50,898 bases of DNA from Phycisphaerae bacterium (GCA_002862305.1 PKCS01000068.1:1-50898); one strand, 5' to 3'. Counted from the first letter of the stretch, positions 8,886-17,450 are shown. Notes: generated by a model not told the origin, from the letters alone. Translations and numbers: made by a program.

Positions 8886-9923
8886 TCAGGACCGCCAATC
8901 GACCACTATCTTCCCAAAATGATCGCCCGACTCAAGTCTCGAAAAGGCAGATTGGGCTTCTTTGGGTGGGTGGACCGAATCGATGACCGCGGACAGGGTG
9001 CCCGAACGAAGATGGGAGCAGACCTGCGCGAATTCCTCCATGTCCCCCATCGTGGAGCCCACGACGGTCAGCTCGTTCCAGAAGATCCTCGCAAGGTCGG
9101 TTTCGGCACGGGGCCCGCTGGTGCACCCGCACGTGACGAAGGTGCCACCTCGGGCCAGGCTCTTGAGACACGAGGTGTGCACGGCCTGTCCGATTGAGTC
9201 GGCGCAGACGTCCACCCCCCGCTTTCCGGTGAGCTTCCGGACTTCGCGGGAGAAGTCCCCACCCTCGTCGAGGACCGAGGCGTCGGCCCCGAGCTCGAGG
9301 GCTCGTTCGAGCTTCCGCTGGCTCCGGCTCGTGACGATCACCTCGCATCCGAAGTGCTTGGCGATGTTCATCAGGGCCTGGGCCACCCCCCCGCCGATCC
9401 CGGTGACGAGCACCGTGGAGCCGGAAGTCAGCTTCGCGCGGGTGACCAGCATCCTCCAGGCGGTCAGGTGGGCCAGTCCGAAGGCCGCTGCCTGCACCGG
9501 GTCGATCTGGTCGGGGACCTGCAGGAGGTTCGAGACGGGAGCCGTGAAGAACTCGGCCATGGTCCCGGGACCGTGCTCCCCGATCATCTGGATGGACGGT
9601 CGCGTCGACCGTGTCCCGGGACGAGGCGGCTCGTGGAGCGGAACCGCGGCGTTCAACAGCACCCGGGCACCGGACCACTGGTCGGAGACCCCCTCGCCAA
9701 GGGCCAGGACGGTTCCCACGGCATCGGAACCGGGAATCGCGGGGTAGGTCACTTCGAACCCGGGGACGCCTCGACCGACCCACAGATCGAGCTGGTTGAG
9801 CCCGGAGGCCTCGGTCCTGACGAGAGCCATGCCGGGACCGGGTGTCGGATCAGGGTGGTCTGGACGAAGGCGGACGTTCGGGGCCACGGGATCGCCCTGC
9901 CTGAGGATTTCGATGGCATGCAT
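8886..9923 (-). CDS. zinc-independent MDR-family quinone oxidoreductase-like dehydrogenase
   Basis: 345 residues of the medium-chain dehydrogenase/reductase family. The N-terminal GroES-like catalytic domain has SGLNQLDLWVGRG where zinc alcohol dehydrogenases carry a zinc-ligating Cys, and the four-Cys structural zinc loop is missing, so it looks like the NADPH:quinone oxidoreductase branch. The Rossmann domain is visible as GSTVLVTGIGGGVAQALM followed by KHFGCEVIVTSRS. Substrate unknown. The start at 9923 was chosen because it begins the family N-terminus (MHAIEILRQGD); it has no Shine-Dalgarno but a TACAGT box 6 nt upstream, suggesting a leaderless message. Divergent from the DUF1573 lipoprotein gene. 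Confidence 0.85.
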   Translation of the reverse strand: MHAIEILRQGDPVAPNVRLRPDHPDPTPGPGMALVRTEASGLNQLDLWVGRGVPGFEVTYPAIPGSDAVGTVLALGEGVSDQWSGARVLLNAAVPLHEPPRPGTRSTRPSIQMIGEHGPGTMAEFFTAPVSNLLQVPDQIDPVQAAAFGLAHLTAWRMLVTRAKLTSGSTVLVTGIGGGVAQALMNIAKHFGCEVIVTSRSQRKLERALELGADASVLDEGGDFSREVRKLTGKRGVDVCADSIGQAVHTSCLKSLARGGTFVTCGCTSGPRAETDLARIFWNELTVVGSTMGDMEEFAQVCSHLRSGTLSAVIDSVHPPKEAQSAFSRLESGDHFGKIVVDWRS

Positions 9924-9929
9924 GCGCTC

Positions 9930-9935
9930 ACTGTA
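9930..9935 (-). promoter_or_regulatory. putative -10 box TACAGT, 6 nt before the start codon
   Basis: On the reverse strand TACAGT is followed by GAGCGC and then the ATG at 9923. No Shine-Dalgarno is present, so transcription would begin at or next to the start codon. The -35 region (ATGGTC at 17-bp spacing) is weak. Confidence 0.45.
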
Positions 9936-10008
9936 CCGACAGCCCGCCGCAGCGACCATCACCGGACGCGGCGTGACTAGAATCGTGGGAAGCCCAAGGA
10001 GGTGACCG

Positions 10009-11121
10009 ATGGACCGGACGATTCGCAGAGCGCACCTTCCACTCATCCCGACGCTGGCGGCGATGTTCCTCTCGATCAGCGGGTGCGGGGGGGGATCCGA
10101 CCCGGAAGACGGGGCGGCTGCCGCGCCGGCAGGTCCTGCTGCCGGATCCGCACGAAGCGAGCCGGGTGGCGACCGGGCGTCGGGCACCCAGGAGGCCGCC
10201 GCGCAGGCACCGGTCCTGGTCCAGCCCCAGGCGGTGGACTTCGGGGTGGTCGATCCCGGCACCCTGCTTTCGACGGTGGTCCGGATGGTGAACGTCTCGG
10301 ATCGACCGCAACGAATCGTCAAGGCCCAGCCAAGCTGCACTTGCACCACGCTCGACCTGGACGGGAGGGTCATTCCACCCCGCGGGAGCATTGAGGTCCC
10401 GGTCGAGATGCAGACGAATCGGGCGGTCGGGAACAAGCAGGCCATCGTCCAGGTCGTGTTCGAGGGGTACTCGCGCTTCACGACGATCGATCTCAAGGCC
10501 GAGGCGGCCTGGGGGGTCCGGACCCAGCCGTTGTACCTGGGCGTGCGTGAACGACCGGACCAGCCGGAGGTCCGGAAGGGCGTGATCAACCTCCAGTCGA
10601 GGGACGGGCGACCATTCAACGTCATCAGCGCCAACGGCGAGCCACCGGTGTTCGTCGGCTTCGATCCGGCGTCCGACGATCCACGTGCCAGCTACACCAT
10701 CAGCTACGACCTGAGCGGGTACGGCTGCGAGGACCTCCCTCCCTACTACGTCATCAGGACCGACCACCCGAAGGCGGAGCTCTTCGACATGCGCGTCCGA
10801 CACGACCCGTGCACCCGCCTCCGGCCGATGATCAACATGGAGGACTTCCGATCGAGTCTCGGGGTGGTCAGCCCGGGCGAACAGCTGACCGTACCCCTGG
10901 TCTTCAAGAAGCCCAGGGCGAACATCCTGAGCGCCACCAGCCTGGATCCGGTGCTGGAGACTCGGATCGTGGAACGCGTACCGGACGGCCAGAACATCAA
11001 GGTGGAGATCCTGACCGTCATCTCTCCCGATGCGACGGAGGGCTTGTTCCAGGTGCCAATTCGGTTCACGGATGGCCAGCGCACCGTCGACCACACCTTC
11101 TACGGCTGGGTCGAAGGCTGA
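10009..11121 (+). CDS. lipoprotein with DUF1573 domain
   Basis: 370 residues. A lipoprotein signal ends in LSISGC with the acylated Cys at 26, followed by a low-complexity Ala/Gly/Pro linker (about 30-65). The DUF1573 (ASH-like beta-sandwich) domain follows, recognisable by FGVVDPGTLLSTVVRMVN and the S-C-T-C-T motif. About 200 further residues of beta-rich sequence have no family that I recognise. Very strong ribosome-binding site AAGGAGGTGA (9996-10005), spacing 3 nt. Likely a periplasmic or outer-membrane-attached protein; function unknown. Confidence 0.82.
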   Translation: MDRTIRRAHLPLIPTLAAMFLSISGCGGGSDPEDGAAAAPAGPAAGSARSEPGGDRASGTQEAAAQAPVLVQPQAVDFGVVDPGTLLSTVVRMVNVSDRPQRIVKAQPSCTCTTLDLDGRVIPPRGSIEVPVEMQTNRAVGNKQAIVQVVFEGYSRFTTIDLKAEAAWGVRTQPLYLGVRERPDQPEVRKGVINLQSRDGRPFNVISANGEPPVFVGFDPASDDPRASYTISYDLSGYGCEDLPPYYVIRTDHPKAELFDMRVRHDPCTRLRPMINMEDFRSSLGVVSPGEQLTVPLVFKKPRANILSATSLDPVLETRIVERVPDGQNIKVEILTVISPDATEGLFQVPIRFTDGQRTVDHTFYGWVEG

Positions 11122-11314
11122 CCGACGACGACCTAAGTCACCTCCCATCAGGTACCTGGCGAGGAAACCGGTCCTCGATGGCGGGCGACCGCCCCGACGG
11201 CCCCGTCGTATCCAGCAAAATCCAGCTCGAAGTGAGAGACCGTCGGGGTGGCTGCGGAAGTCGTACGGACGAAGTCACCGGCCCGCAGGGGATCGGTTCG
11301 ATTGGAACACAGCC

Positions 11315-11707
11315 ATGCCACGACATGTTCTCACCCTCACGCTGATGACCTTGATGCTGCTCCCGCTGGCCGGGTGCGGCGAGCGATCCGGTGGGGAGCG
11401 GGTCCACGGGCGACCCGGGGGCCGGCAGCCGGACTGGAGCAAGGAGCTCCATCCGGGCATGGGGGTGGCCGAGGTGAGGCAGGCGCTGGGCGACGTGGTG
11501 ACCTCCACGAGGGTGGAGCGGGTCGGCGCCCGGTCGGCGTCCAGTCCCCAGGACTGGGACACCCGGTGGGTACTCAGCTGGACCGTCGCGGATCGCGATG
11601 ACAGTGGCGAGCGTTCGATCGGATTCGAGGCGTGGAGTTCGTCGACGGCGGTGGACCGACCCCCGGATTCCGCGTTCAGGCTCCGGCAGTGGGGAGACCT
11701 GCCGTAG
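11315..11707 (+). CDS. small lipoprotein, BamE/SmpA-like helix pattern
   Basis: 130 residues. The lipobox is LPLAGC with Cys21. After a basic linker, the segment HPGMGVAEVRQALGDV matches the G-M-x4-V-x3-LG helix seen in BamE/SmpA-type small outer-membrane lipoproteins; the rest (WDTRWVLSWTVAD) could form the following strands. This is similarity of pattern only. The start at 11315 was picked because the signal peptide begins there; no clear Shine-Dalgarno. Its last 32 bp overlap the convergent ctaA gene. Confidence 0.65.
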   Translation: MPRHVLTLTLMTLMLLPLAGCGERSGGERVHGRPGGRQPDWSKELHPGMGVAEVRQALGDVVTSTRVERVGARSASSPQDWDTRWVLSWTVADRDDSGERSIGFEAWSSSTAVDRPPDSAFRLRQWGDLP

Positions 11708-13070
11708 CGCGGTCCGAGTCCGGCCTCACGAGGCGGAAGTGCCAAGCCATCAACAGGACGCAGAGCCCGAGGAGAAGGGCACCGGTGGCCTGGTGCAGCG
11801 AGGTGAAGATCACCTCGCTGATCGGGGGGATGTCCGAGGCGCGCATCGACAGGATGAAGAAGGCGGCGATCCCCAGGGCGAGCTGAAGGCACACGACCAC
11901 CAGCACCGAAATCCCCAGGAGCCTCAGGATCGGGAAGCGTCGATAGCCGGAGCCGAGGCGGATGCCGAGGAAGAGCGCCACGGCGAATGCCGTGACCCCG
12001 AGGGTGATGTGCATGACCACCGCCCAACCGGGCATGGCGAGACCCTGTCCGTTCTCGGCCATGACCTGGAAGTGGCGGACGCAGGCTCCGAGGACGAGCT
12101 GGCAGACGAGGGAGGCCACCAGGAGGACCGTCAGGGGGCGGTCGCCCGCCGCATGGATGAATCGGGCGGGACCGGGGCCCTGGGTCCAGCGCAGCATGGT
12201 GAAGCACGAGATCAGCAGGGCGATGGTGAACACCAGCTGGCCGAAGACCCCGTGGACCATTGCCAGCGGGGTGCTGGTCTCGGTGACCCGCAGGCCCCCC
12301 ATCAGTCCCTGGATGCAGACCATGGCGAACAGCAGGATGCACAGGCCGCGGAGCCACGAGCGTCGATCGTTGAGGAAGACGAGCACCAGCAGGGCGAGGA
12401 CGCCCGTGCCCACCAGCATGCCGTAGAGGCGGTGTGCGTGCTCGAAGAAGATCCCGGTGTCGCTGGTCATCTCCCTCATCGGGTAGAGGAGCATGTTGTG
12501 GCCGAAGGAGCCGGGCCAGTCCGGAACCGCCAGCCCCGCCTCGAGACCGGTGACCAGCCCTCCGCTGGAGAGCAGGAGCAGGATCGCGGCCGCGAGCACC
12601 GCCGAATAGAGACCAAGGGGGGAGATGATCGACCGCGGGTCCTCCGCGGCCAGCGTTCCCCCGATCATGCCACCGATTCCCGTGCAGAGGCCGCTGGCGA
12701 TGAACAGTCCGGAGATCCAGAGCAGGACCTCCGCGGGACCGGATCCACTGGGGAACATGCTGCCCACGATCAGCAGATTGAAGAAGGCAGAGACCAGACC
12801 GACCAGGAGCCCGGACTTGAAGCCCGAATTCGTACGGGGATCGATCACGCCTCGCCACTTGCCGGCGAGGATCCCGCAGGGGATCAGCAGGACGAACATC
12901 AGCCCGAAGAGGAAGTTGCCTCCAAGGCTGCCCGGGCCCATCAGCACGAAGTAGCAGACGCCCCAAAGCAGGACCGTCAGCATGAATCCGAGGGCGAGTC
13001 GCATGGTCCAGGCGGCCCGCATCGAAGTCAGTGCCGCGGAGGTCGGGATGGGTAGCGATACGGTGGTCAT
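11676..13070 (-). CDS. ctaA: haem A synthase (CtaA/COX15) with extra N-terminal membrane domain
   Basis: 464-residue integral membrane protein converting haem O to haem A for the caa3 oxidase. The canonical core begins near residue 168 with SGGLVTGLEAGLAVPDWPGSFG and contains the four conserved His segments: EHAHR, MVHGVFGQ, VMHITLG and SLHQATGA. About 150 residues in front of this form roughly four extra hydrophobic segments (TVLLWGVCYFVLMG, GLMFVLLIPCGILAG, LLVGLVSAFFNLLIVG, LLWISGLFIASGLCTG) absent from ordinary CtaA. Divergent from ctaB with 76 bp between the starts. The 3' end overlaps the lipoprotein gene on the other strand. Confidence 0.9.
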   Translation of the reverse strand: MTTVSLPIPTSAALTSMRAAWTMRLALGFMLTVLLWGVCYFVLMGPGSLGGNFLFGLMFVLLIPCGILAGKWRGVIDPRTNSGFKSGLLVGLVSAFFNLLIVGSMFPSGSGPAEVLLWISGLFIASGLCTGIGGMIGGTLAAEDPRSIISPLGLYSAVLAAAILLLLSSGGLVTGLEAGLAVPDWPGSFGHNMLLYPMREMTSDTGIFFEHAHRLYGMLVGTGVLALLVLVFLNDRRSWLRGLCILLFAMVCIQGLMGGLRVTETSTPLAMVHGVFGQLVFTIALLISCFTMLRWTQGPGPARFIHAAGDRPLTVLLVASLVCQLVLGACVRHFQVMAENGQGLAMPGWAVVMHITLGVTAFAVALFLGIRLGSGYRRFPILRLLGISVLVVVCLQLALGIAAFFILSMRASDIPPISEVIFTSLHQATGALLLGLCVLLMAWHFRLVRPDSDRATAGLPTAGA

Positions 13071-13146
13071 CTGGGGATCCGGCGGAACCGGCTGGCGTTC
13101 ACTCCTATACTAGTCACCCACACCCGAGGACGCAGCAGCAAGGCTC

Positions 13147-14148
13147 ATGGAAAACACGAGTAACACAACCGAAGCGCCACGTGACGAGGGCCCGGAGCCT
13201 CGTGCCGAACCACGTACGCGGCGGCGGCGAGAGGCCAGGGACGGGATCGTCCCGAATCTCGGTGAGCTCAGCAAGGCCCGCCTGAACGCGCTGGTGCTGG
13301 GGACCACCGCGGTCGGTTTCGCGCTCGCACCAGTCCAGCAGCCCGCCCTGGTCCTCTTCTGGACCCTCGTGGGTACCGGCCTGGTCGCGGCGGCGGCATC
13401 CATGCTGAACCAGCTGGTGGAGATGGACCGGGACGGCCGCATGCTGCGCACCGAGCACCGCCCCCTGCCGGCCGGGCTCGTCTCGCGCAGGGCGGTCTTC
13501 GTCCTCAGCATCGTCCTGGCCTACGCGGGAGTGGTCGTTCTCGGACTCAAGGTCAACCTGCTCACCTGCGTGCTGGCGCTCGCCAACCTGCTGATCTACG
13601 TGATCGTCTACACGCCGCTGAAGCCCCGGACCACCCTCAACACGCTGGTCGGGGCGATCTGCGGCTCGATCCCCCCCATGATCGGGTGGGCGGCGGCCAC
13701 GAACGACATCTCGAACGGGGCATGGATGCTGGGGGCGATCCTGTTCGTCTGGCAGCTCCCCCACTTCTTCTCCCTCGCCATGATGTACAAGGACGACTAC
13801 GAGCGAGGTGGTTTCGCGATGCTCCCGGTGGTGGACGAACGAGGCGAGATCACCGCACAGGTGATCCTGGTCACGTCCCTGATCCTCGTACCGCTCGGCT
13901 TGAGCGCCACCGCGCTCGGGATCAGCGGCCTCCTGTCGGGACTGGTGGCGATCATCCTGGGGATCATGATGTCGGTGCTCGCCCTCGGGCTCTATCGAAG
14001 CCGGACCGTGCAGTCCGCGCGCCGGGTGTTCTTCGGGAGTCTCGCCTACCTGCCGATCGTCCTGGGTGCGATGGTCGTCGATCGAGGATCGATCGCGGAA
14101 TCGCCCCAGAGGCCCGTGCAGCCGACCGCGGAGGTCGAGGTGCAATGA
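13147..14148 (+). CDS. ctaB: protohaem IX farnesyltransferase (haem O synthase)
   Basis: 333-residue UbiA-superfamily membrane enzyme that farnesylates haem B to haem O, the step before CtaA. The first prenyl-diphosphate-binding motif is NQLVEMDRD (N-x3-D/E-x3-D type), followed by the RPLPAG segment, YTPLKPRTTLNTLVGAICGSIPPMIGW, and WQLPHFFSLAMMYKDDYERGG. About nine membrane segments are apparent. A hydrophilic N-terminus of about 40 residues is rich in Arg and Glu. The start at 13147 has AAGG a few bases upstream. A TATACT box at 13106-13111 may be its -10. The stop overlaps the next start as ATGA, so the two genes are translationally coupled. Confidence 0.93.
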   Translation: MENTSNTTEAPRDEGPEPRAEPRTRRRREARDGIVPNLGELSKARLNALVLGTTAVGFALAPVQQPALVLFWTLVGTGLVAAAASMLNQLVEMDRDGRMLRTEHRPLPAGLVSRRAVFVLSIVLAYAGVVVLGLKVNLLTCVLALANLLIYVIVYTPLKPRTTLNTLVGAICGSIPPMIGWAAATNDISNGAWMLGAILFVWQLPHFFSLAMMYKDDYERGGFAMLPVVDERGEITAQVILVTSLILVPLGLSATALGISGLLSGLVAIILGIMMSVLALGLYRSRTVQSARRVFFGSLAYLPIVLGAMVVDRGSIAESPQRPVQPTAEVEVQ

Positions 14149-15326
14149 GCCGGGAGGAACCGACCAGCCGGAGCGATCCGCGGGAACCGGAACTGCACCC
14201 GACCCTGACGATGCGAGGGGGCGGGTGGGCGATCGTGGCCTCGATCGGGGTCTCGTTGCTCCTGATCACGTGGGCGCTGTCCGGGGTGATCGTCGGCAAG
14301 AGGCCGGTCGGGGACGGGACGAACCTCGAGTCCTACGGTTTCGACCTCTCGAACCTGGTGGTGCCCGAGGCCTCGATGGCGGCCAGCGGCAACGCCCGCG
14401 ACTTCCTGCAGGTCTACGAGAACCCGGAAACGATCCTCGGCAAGGACCTGGTCGTCTACAACGAGCAGAACCGCCGGCCGTGGATCGTGACCCGGGACCG
14501 CGTGGTCGGGGTGGAGATCAATGGCGAGGCCCGGGCCTACCCGACACGCTGCCTGAATGCCCACGAGGTGATCCTGGACACCCTGGGTGGGGTGGAGATC
14601 GCGGTGACCTACTCGCCATTCGCCGACGCCGCCGTGGTCCTCGAGTCGGGGGCCGGCGAGGGATCGGTGGTGCACGGGGTCAGCGGGCTGCTGTGCAACA
14701 GCGCGCTGGTCACCTACGACCGGGGTGCGGACGAACCGACCCTCTTCTCGCCGGTGCTCGGTCGAGCCATCAGCGGCCCCGGGGCCGGGACCCCCTTGCA
14801 GCGCATCGGGAACGTCAACCTGTGCAGCTGGCGGGACTGGCTCGAGCAGCATCCGGAGACCACCCTGATCCTCCCGGAACCCACCTCGAACAAGCGGTAC
14901 AAGGCCTTCTCCTACCTGAGGTACTACAACGACTTCGCGGACAGCCTGAAGTACCCGGTGGTCCCGCTCCCGGAGAAGGGAACCAGGGACGGCACCCTGC
15001 CCAGGCTGAAGGCCAGGGTGGTGGCGGTCACCGCGGGCGGGGAGCGGCGCGTCTGGCCGGTCACGCTCCTGGTCAAGGCGCTCGAGGCAAGGGGAGCCGA
15101 AGAGGGCACGATCCGGGTCGCTCAGGGTGACGCGGAGCTCGAGTTCGTGGTGCGGAAGCTTCCCCAGTCGGCCTACGTGCGGACGGTGGACGGCAGCGAG
15201 GCGGTCATCGAACCCAGGTTGTTCTTCTCCTGGTGGAGTTCACATCCGGAGACGACGAACGACGAGCTCGTCCGGGCCCTGCCCGAGGACGCGGTGGTCA
15301 CGCCACGAGCCGCCGGGAGCGGCTGA
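14145..15326 (+). CDS. DUF3179-family membrane-anchored protein
   Basis: 393 residues with one N-terminal membrane segment (WAIVASIGVSLLLITWALSGVIVG) and a large external domain of the DUF3179 family. Family marks are RDRVVGVEINGEARAYPTRCLNAHEVI, GGVEIAVTYSPFADAAVV, HGVSGLLCNSALVTYDR, and SPVLGRAISGPGAGTPL. In most members the TY-x-P-x-x motif reads CPLCG; here it is SPFAD, so both Cys are gone. Function of the family is unknown. The start overlaps the ctaB stop (ATGA), placing it in the haem A operon and suggesting a role in oxidase biogenesis, an inference from context only. Confidence 0.85.
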   Translation: MSREEPTSRSDPREPELHPTLTMRGGGWAIVASIGVSLLLITWALSGVIVGKRPVGDGTNLESYGFDLSNLVVPEASMAASGNARDFLQVYENPETILGKDLVVYNEQNRRPWIVTRDRVVGVEINGEARAYPTRCLNAHEVILDTLGGVEIAVTYSPFADAAVVLESGAGEGSVVHGVSGLLCNSALVTYDRGADEPTLFSPVLGRAISGPGAGTPLQRIGNVNLCSWRDWLEQHPETTLILPEPTSNKRYKAFSYLRYYNDFADSLKYPVVPLPEKGTRDGTLPRLKARVVAVTAGGERRVWPVTLLVKALEARGAEEGTIRVAQGDAELEFVVRKLPQSAYVRTVDGSEAVIEPRLFFSWWSSHPETTNDELVRALPEDAVVTPRAAGSG

Positions 15327-15335
15327 ACGGGGATC

Positions 15336-15989
15336 TCACCCGCCCATGCCCCAGAGCAGCAGTGCGTAGAGCAGGACCCACGCCACGTCCAGGAAGTGCC
15401 AGTACATCCCGCAGTAGACCAGTCCCCGGCGGCGATCCGGCGACCCCTGGTATCGCCCCTTGAACGCGTGGCAGGTGGTCAGCACCAGCGGCCCCAGCCC
15501 CCCGAGCACGTGCAGCGCGTGGATCCCGGTCAGGATGTAGAAGAGCCAGGCGTACAGCGAGGAGTTGAAGCTCAGGTTCGCCTCCACCAACTGGTCCCAT
15601 GCGGCGATCTGGCTGGCCAGGAACCCCGCCACCAGCATCACGGTGAGGAGCATCCACCGGCCCACCGCGGCCGGGGCGGCGGACCGCGAGGCGGCGCGGC
15701 TCGCCAGCCACAGGGTCCCGGAGGAACCGACCAGCAGGATGGTCGAGAGAATCAGGATCCGGGGGACGCCCGGGGAGTCCGGGGGTCGCCAGTCACCTTC
15801 GCTGACCAGCTGGAGTCGGACGACGACGTAGGCGATCGCCACCGTGGCGAACACCATGGCGAGGGACACGATGAACAGCCACATTGCGAGGCGGCCGGCG
15901 GCCCCCCGACGATCGGGGTCCTGGATGGGGTCGTCGCCGCCGTGCAGGAGCGATTGCCACGAGGACGCTGGTTGACGGGTGGCGTTCAC
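15336..15989 (-). CDS. haem-copper oxidase subunit III, second copy
   Basis: 217-residue membrane protein of the cytochrome oxidase subunit III family. The signs are MWLFIVSLAMVFATVAIAYVVVR, FYILTGIHALHVLGGLGPLV and YCGMYWHFLDVAWVLLYALLLW, giving about five membrane helices. GTG start 9 nt after the subunit IV stop; no obvious Shine-Dalgarno. It is the last gene of the respiratory operon and is a paralogue, not a fragment, of the 328-residue subunit III three genes earlier. It may replace or accompany that subunit in an alternative oxidase form. The stop faces the DUF3179 gene stop only 9 bp away. Confidence 0.87.
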   Translation of the reverse strand: MNATRQPASSWQSLLHGGDDPIQDPDRRGAAGRLAMWLFIVSLAMVFATVAIAYVVVRLQLVSEGDWRPPDSPGVPRILILSTILLVGSSGTLWLASRAASRSAAPAAVGRWMLLTVMLVAGFLASQIAAWDQLVEANLSFNSSLYAWLFYILTGIHALHVLGGLGPLVLTTCHAFKGRYQGSPDRRRGLVYCGMYWHFLDVAWVLLYALLLWGMGG

Positions 15990-15998
15990 GTCGTTGGG

Positions 15999-16427
15999 TC
16001 AGCCGGGGGATGAGAGCCCGGTCTGTTTGGTGATTGGCGCTTCCGGCGCCTTCGCGTCCAGAACCTCCTGGACGCGGGCGGGATTGCCCGTGTAGAGGGT
16101 CGGGGCGTTCTGCTTGGTATCGATGACCGTCAAGGCGATCAGCAGCACCACGAACGAGATGCAGGCCACGAAGACGATCTGGTTGAACGGCCGGTCCCAC
16201 CAGAGGTGCATGAAGAACAGCGCCACCAGGGTCGCCTTGAGGACCGCGATGCCGATGGCGATCACGATGTTGAACTCACCGACGTCGATGTAGCGCACGG
16301 CGACCGTGAGGATGGTGAGCACCAGGAGGGCGAGCGTGGTCCAGACCAGGGTCGACATGGGCACCAGGTGCCCCACGATCGGGTGGGTGTCGTCGGTGCG
16401 GTGCTGGGCGTGTGCGCGGCTGGCCAT
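15999..16427 (-). CDS. ctaF: cytochrome c oxidase subunit IV (prokaryotic type)
   Basis: 142 residues. Three hydrophobic helices (WTTLALLVLTILTVAVRYIDVG, IVIAIGIAVLKATLVALFFMHLWWD, IVFVACISFVVLLIALTVID) with the family's K-A-x-L-V-x-x-F-F-M-H-L motif. A small accessory subunit of caa3-type oxidases, required for assembly or stability in characterised cases. The C-terminal 35 residues are hydrophilic. It lies between the two subunit III genes, 36 bp after the first. Confidence 0.88.
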   Translation of the reverse strand: MASRAHAQHRTDDTHPIVGHLVPMSTLVWTTLALLVLTILTVAVRYIDVGEFNIVIAIGIAVLKATLVALFFMHLWWDRPFNQIVFVACISFVVLLIALTVIDTKQNAPTLYTGNPARVQEVLDAKAPEAPITKQTGLSSPG

Positions 16428-16463
16428 GTACGGCGATCCTCCGGGATGGGTCCGGCGATCCGG

Positions 16464-17450
16464 TCAGTGGATCAGGTAGAACAGTGGGAAGAGGAAGATC
16501 CAGACGAGGTCGACGACGTGCCAGTAGAGGCCTCCGAGGTCGACGGGTGCGTAGTATCGGTTGTCGAAGTGCCCCTTGGTGCCCCGGAGGATCAGCCAGC
16601 CGATCATCACCATCCCGACCACCACGTGGATGCCGTGCAGGCCGGTCATCGCGTAGTAGATGGCGAAGAAACGGTGGGTGTTGACCGGGAGGTCCTGGTC
16701 CTCGAGGTGGGGCTTGTCGGAATAGGTGACCTCGCCGGCCGCGGCGCGCTCCGCCTTGATCTTCTCCTCGGGCTTGACGGCGGAGAGTCCGCCGGGACCG
16801 ATCGCGGACTGGGCCATGCTGACGGCGTCCGTGGGCGGCATGGGGGCGAGCCTTGGCTCGGGGACGTCGGGAAGGCTGGTGGAGCGTTCGGCGCTGAGCA
16901 GGGCCGACTCGTCGGCTGCGGCACGGGCATTCTCGTCCTGGACGGTACTGACCTGGCCATCCTCGCCGACGGCGGCGGCTTCCGCGGCGTCGACCGGATA
17001 ATAGAAGGACGGTCCCCAGTTGAGATTGACGTGGATCTTGTGCTCGTACTCGAAGTACTTGATCCCGAGGAATCCGGCGGCCCCGAAGAGGGTCAGCCAG
17101 AGGGAGATCAGCATCAGGGTCTTCCGACCGCGCTGCGCGAAGTGGACGGCCGCCGCCATGGAGAGCGAGCTCAGGATCAGCACCGCGGTGTTGATCCCGC
17201 CGAGGATGGTGTTGAGGTACTGGCTGGCGTAGGAGAAGAGTTCCGGGTCGTTGGCGCGGAGGATGGTGTACAACGCGAACAGGGCACCGAAGAACAGGAT
17301 CTCGGTGCCCAGGAAGAGCCACATGCCGAGCTTGACCGACTCGTACTGCTGGATCGGGGTATCGAAGTGATGCGCCTGGAACGGCGTGTCGGAGCCGTGG
17401 CTCTCGTCCAGTCCGGGCGTCTCTTCGGGTTTGCTGTCGATGGCGGTCAA
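16464..17450 (-). CDS. ctaE: cytochrome c oxidase subunit III with a large hydrophilic insertion
   Basis: 328 residues, longer than the usual 200-260. The family helices are visible: LGMWLFLGTEILFFGALFALYTILR (about 41-65), GGINTAVLILSSLSMAAAVHFAQRG, LISLWLTLFGAAGFLGIKYFEYEHK, then MTGLHGIHVVVGMVMIGWLILRG and GLYWHVVDLVWIFLFPLFYL at the end. Between helices, residues about 152-254 form an Ala/Glu/Asp/Pro-rich hydrophilic insertion. The start codon is TTG at 17450, supported by AAGGG 7 nt upstream; no ATG or GTG fits before the first helix. 29 bp after subunit I. Confidence 0.9.
   Translation of the reverse strand: MTAIDSKPEETPGLDESHGSDTPFQAHHFDTPIQQYESVKLGMWLFLGTEILFFGALFALYTILRANDPELFSYASQYLNTILGGINTAVLILSSLSMAAAVHFAQRGRKTLMLISLWLTLFGAAGFLGIKYFEYEHKIHVNLNWGPSFYYPVDAAEAAAVGEDGQVSTVQDENARAAADESALLSAERSTSLPDVPEPRLAPMPPTDAVSMAQSAIGPGGLSAVKPEEKIKAERAAAGEVTYSDKPHLEDQDLPVNTHRFFAIYYAMTGLHGIHVVVGMVMIGWLILRGTKGHFDNRYYAPVDLGGLYWHVVDLVWIFLFPLFYLIH

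Noticed and set aside
8308-8922. Small open frames on both strands around clpS
   Set aside because: The plus-strand frames are antisense to clpS, and the short minus-strand frame at 8308-8517 shows no conserved pattern.
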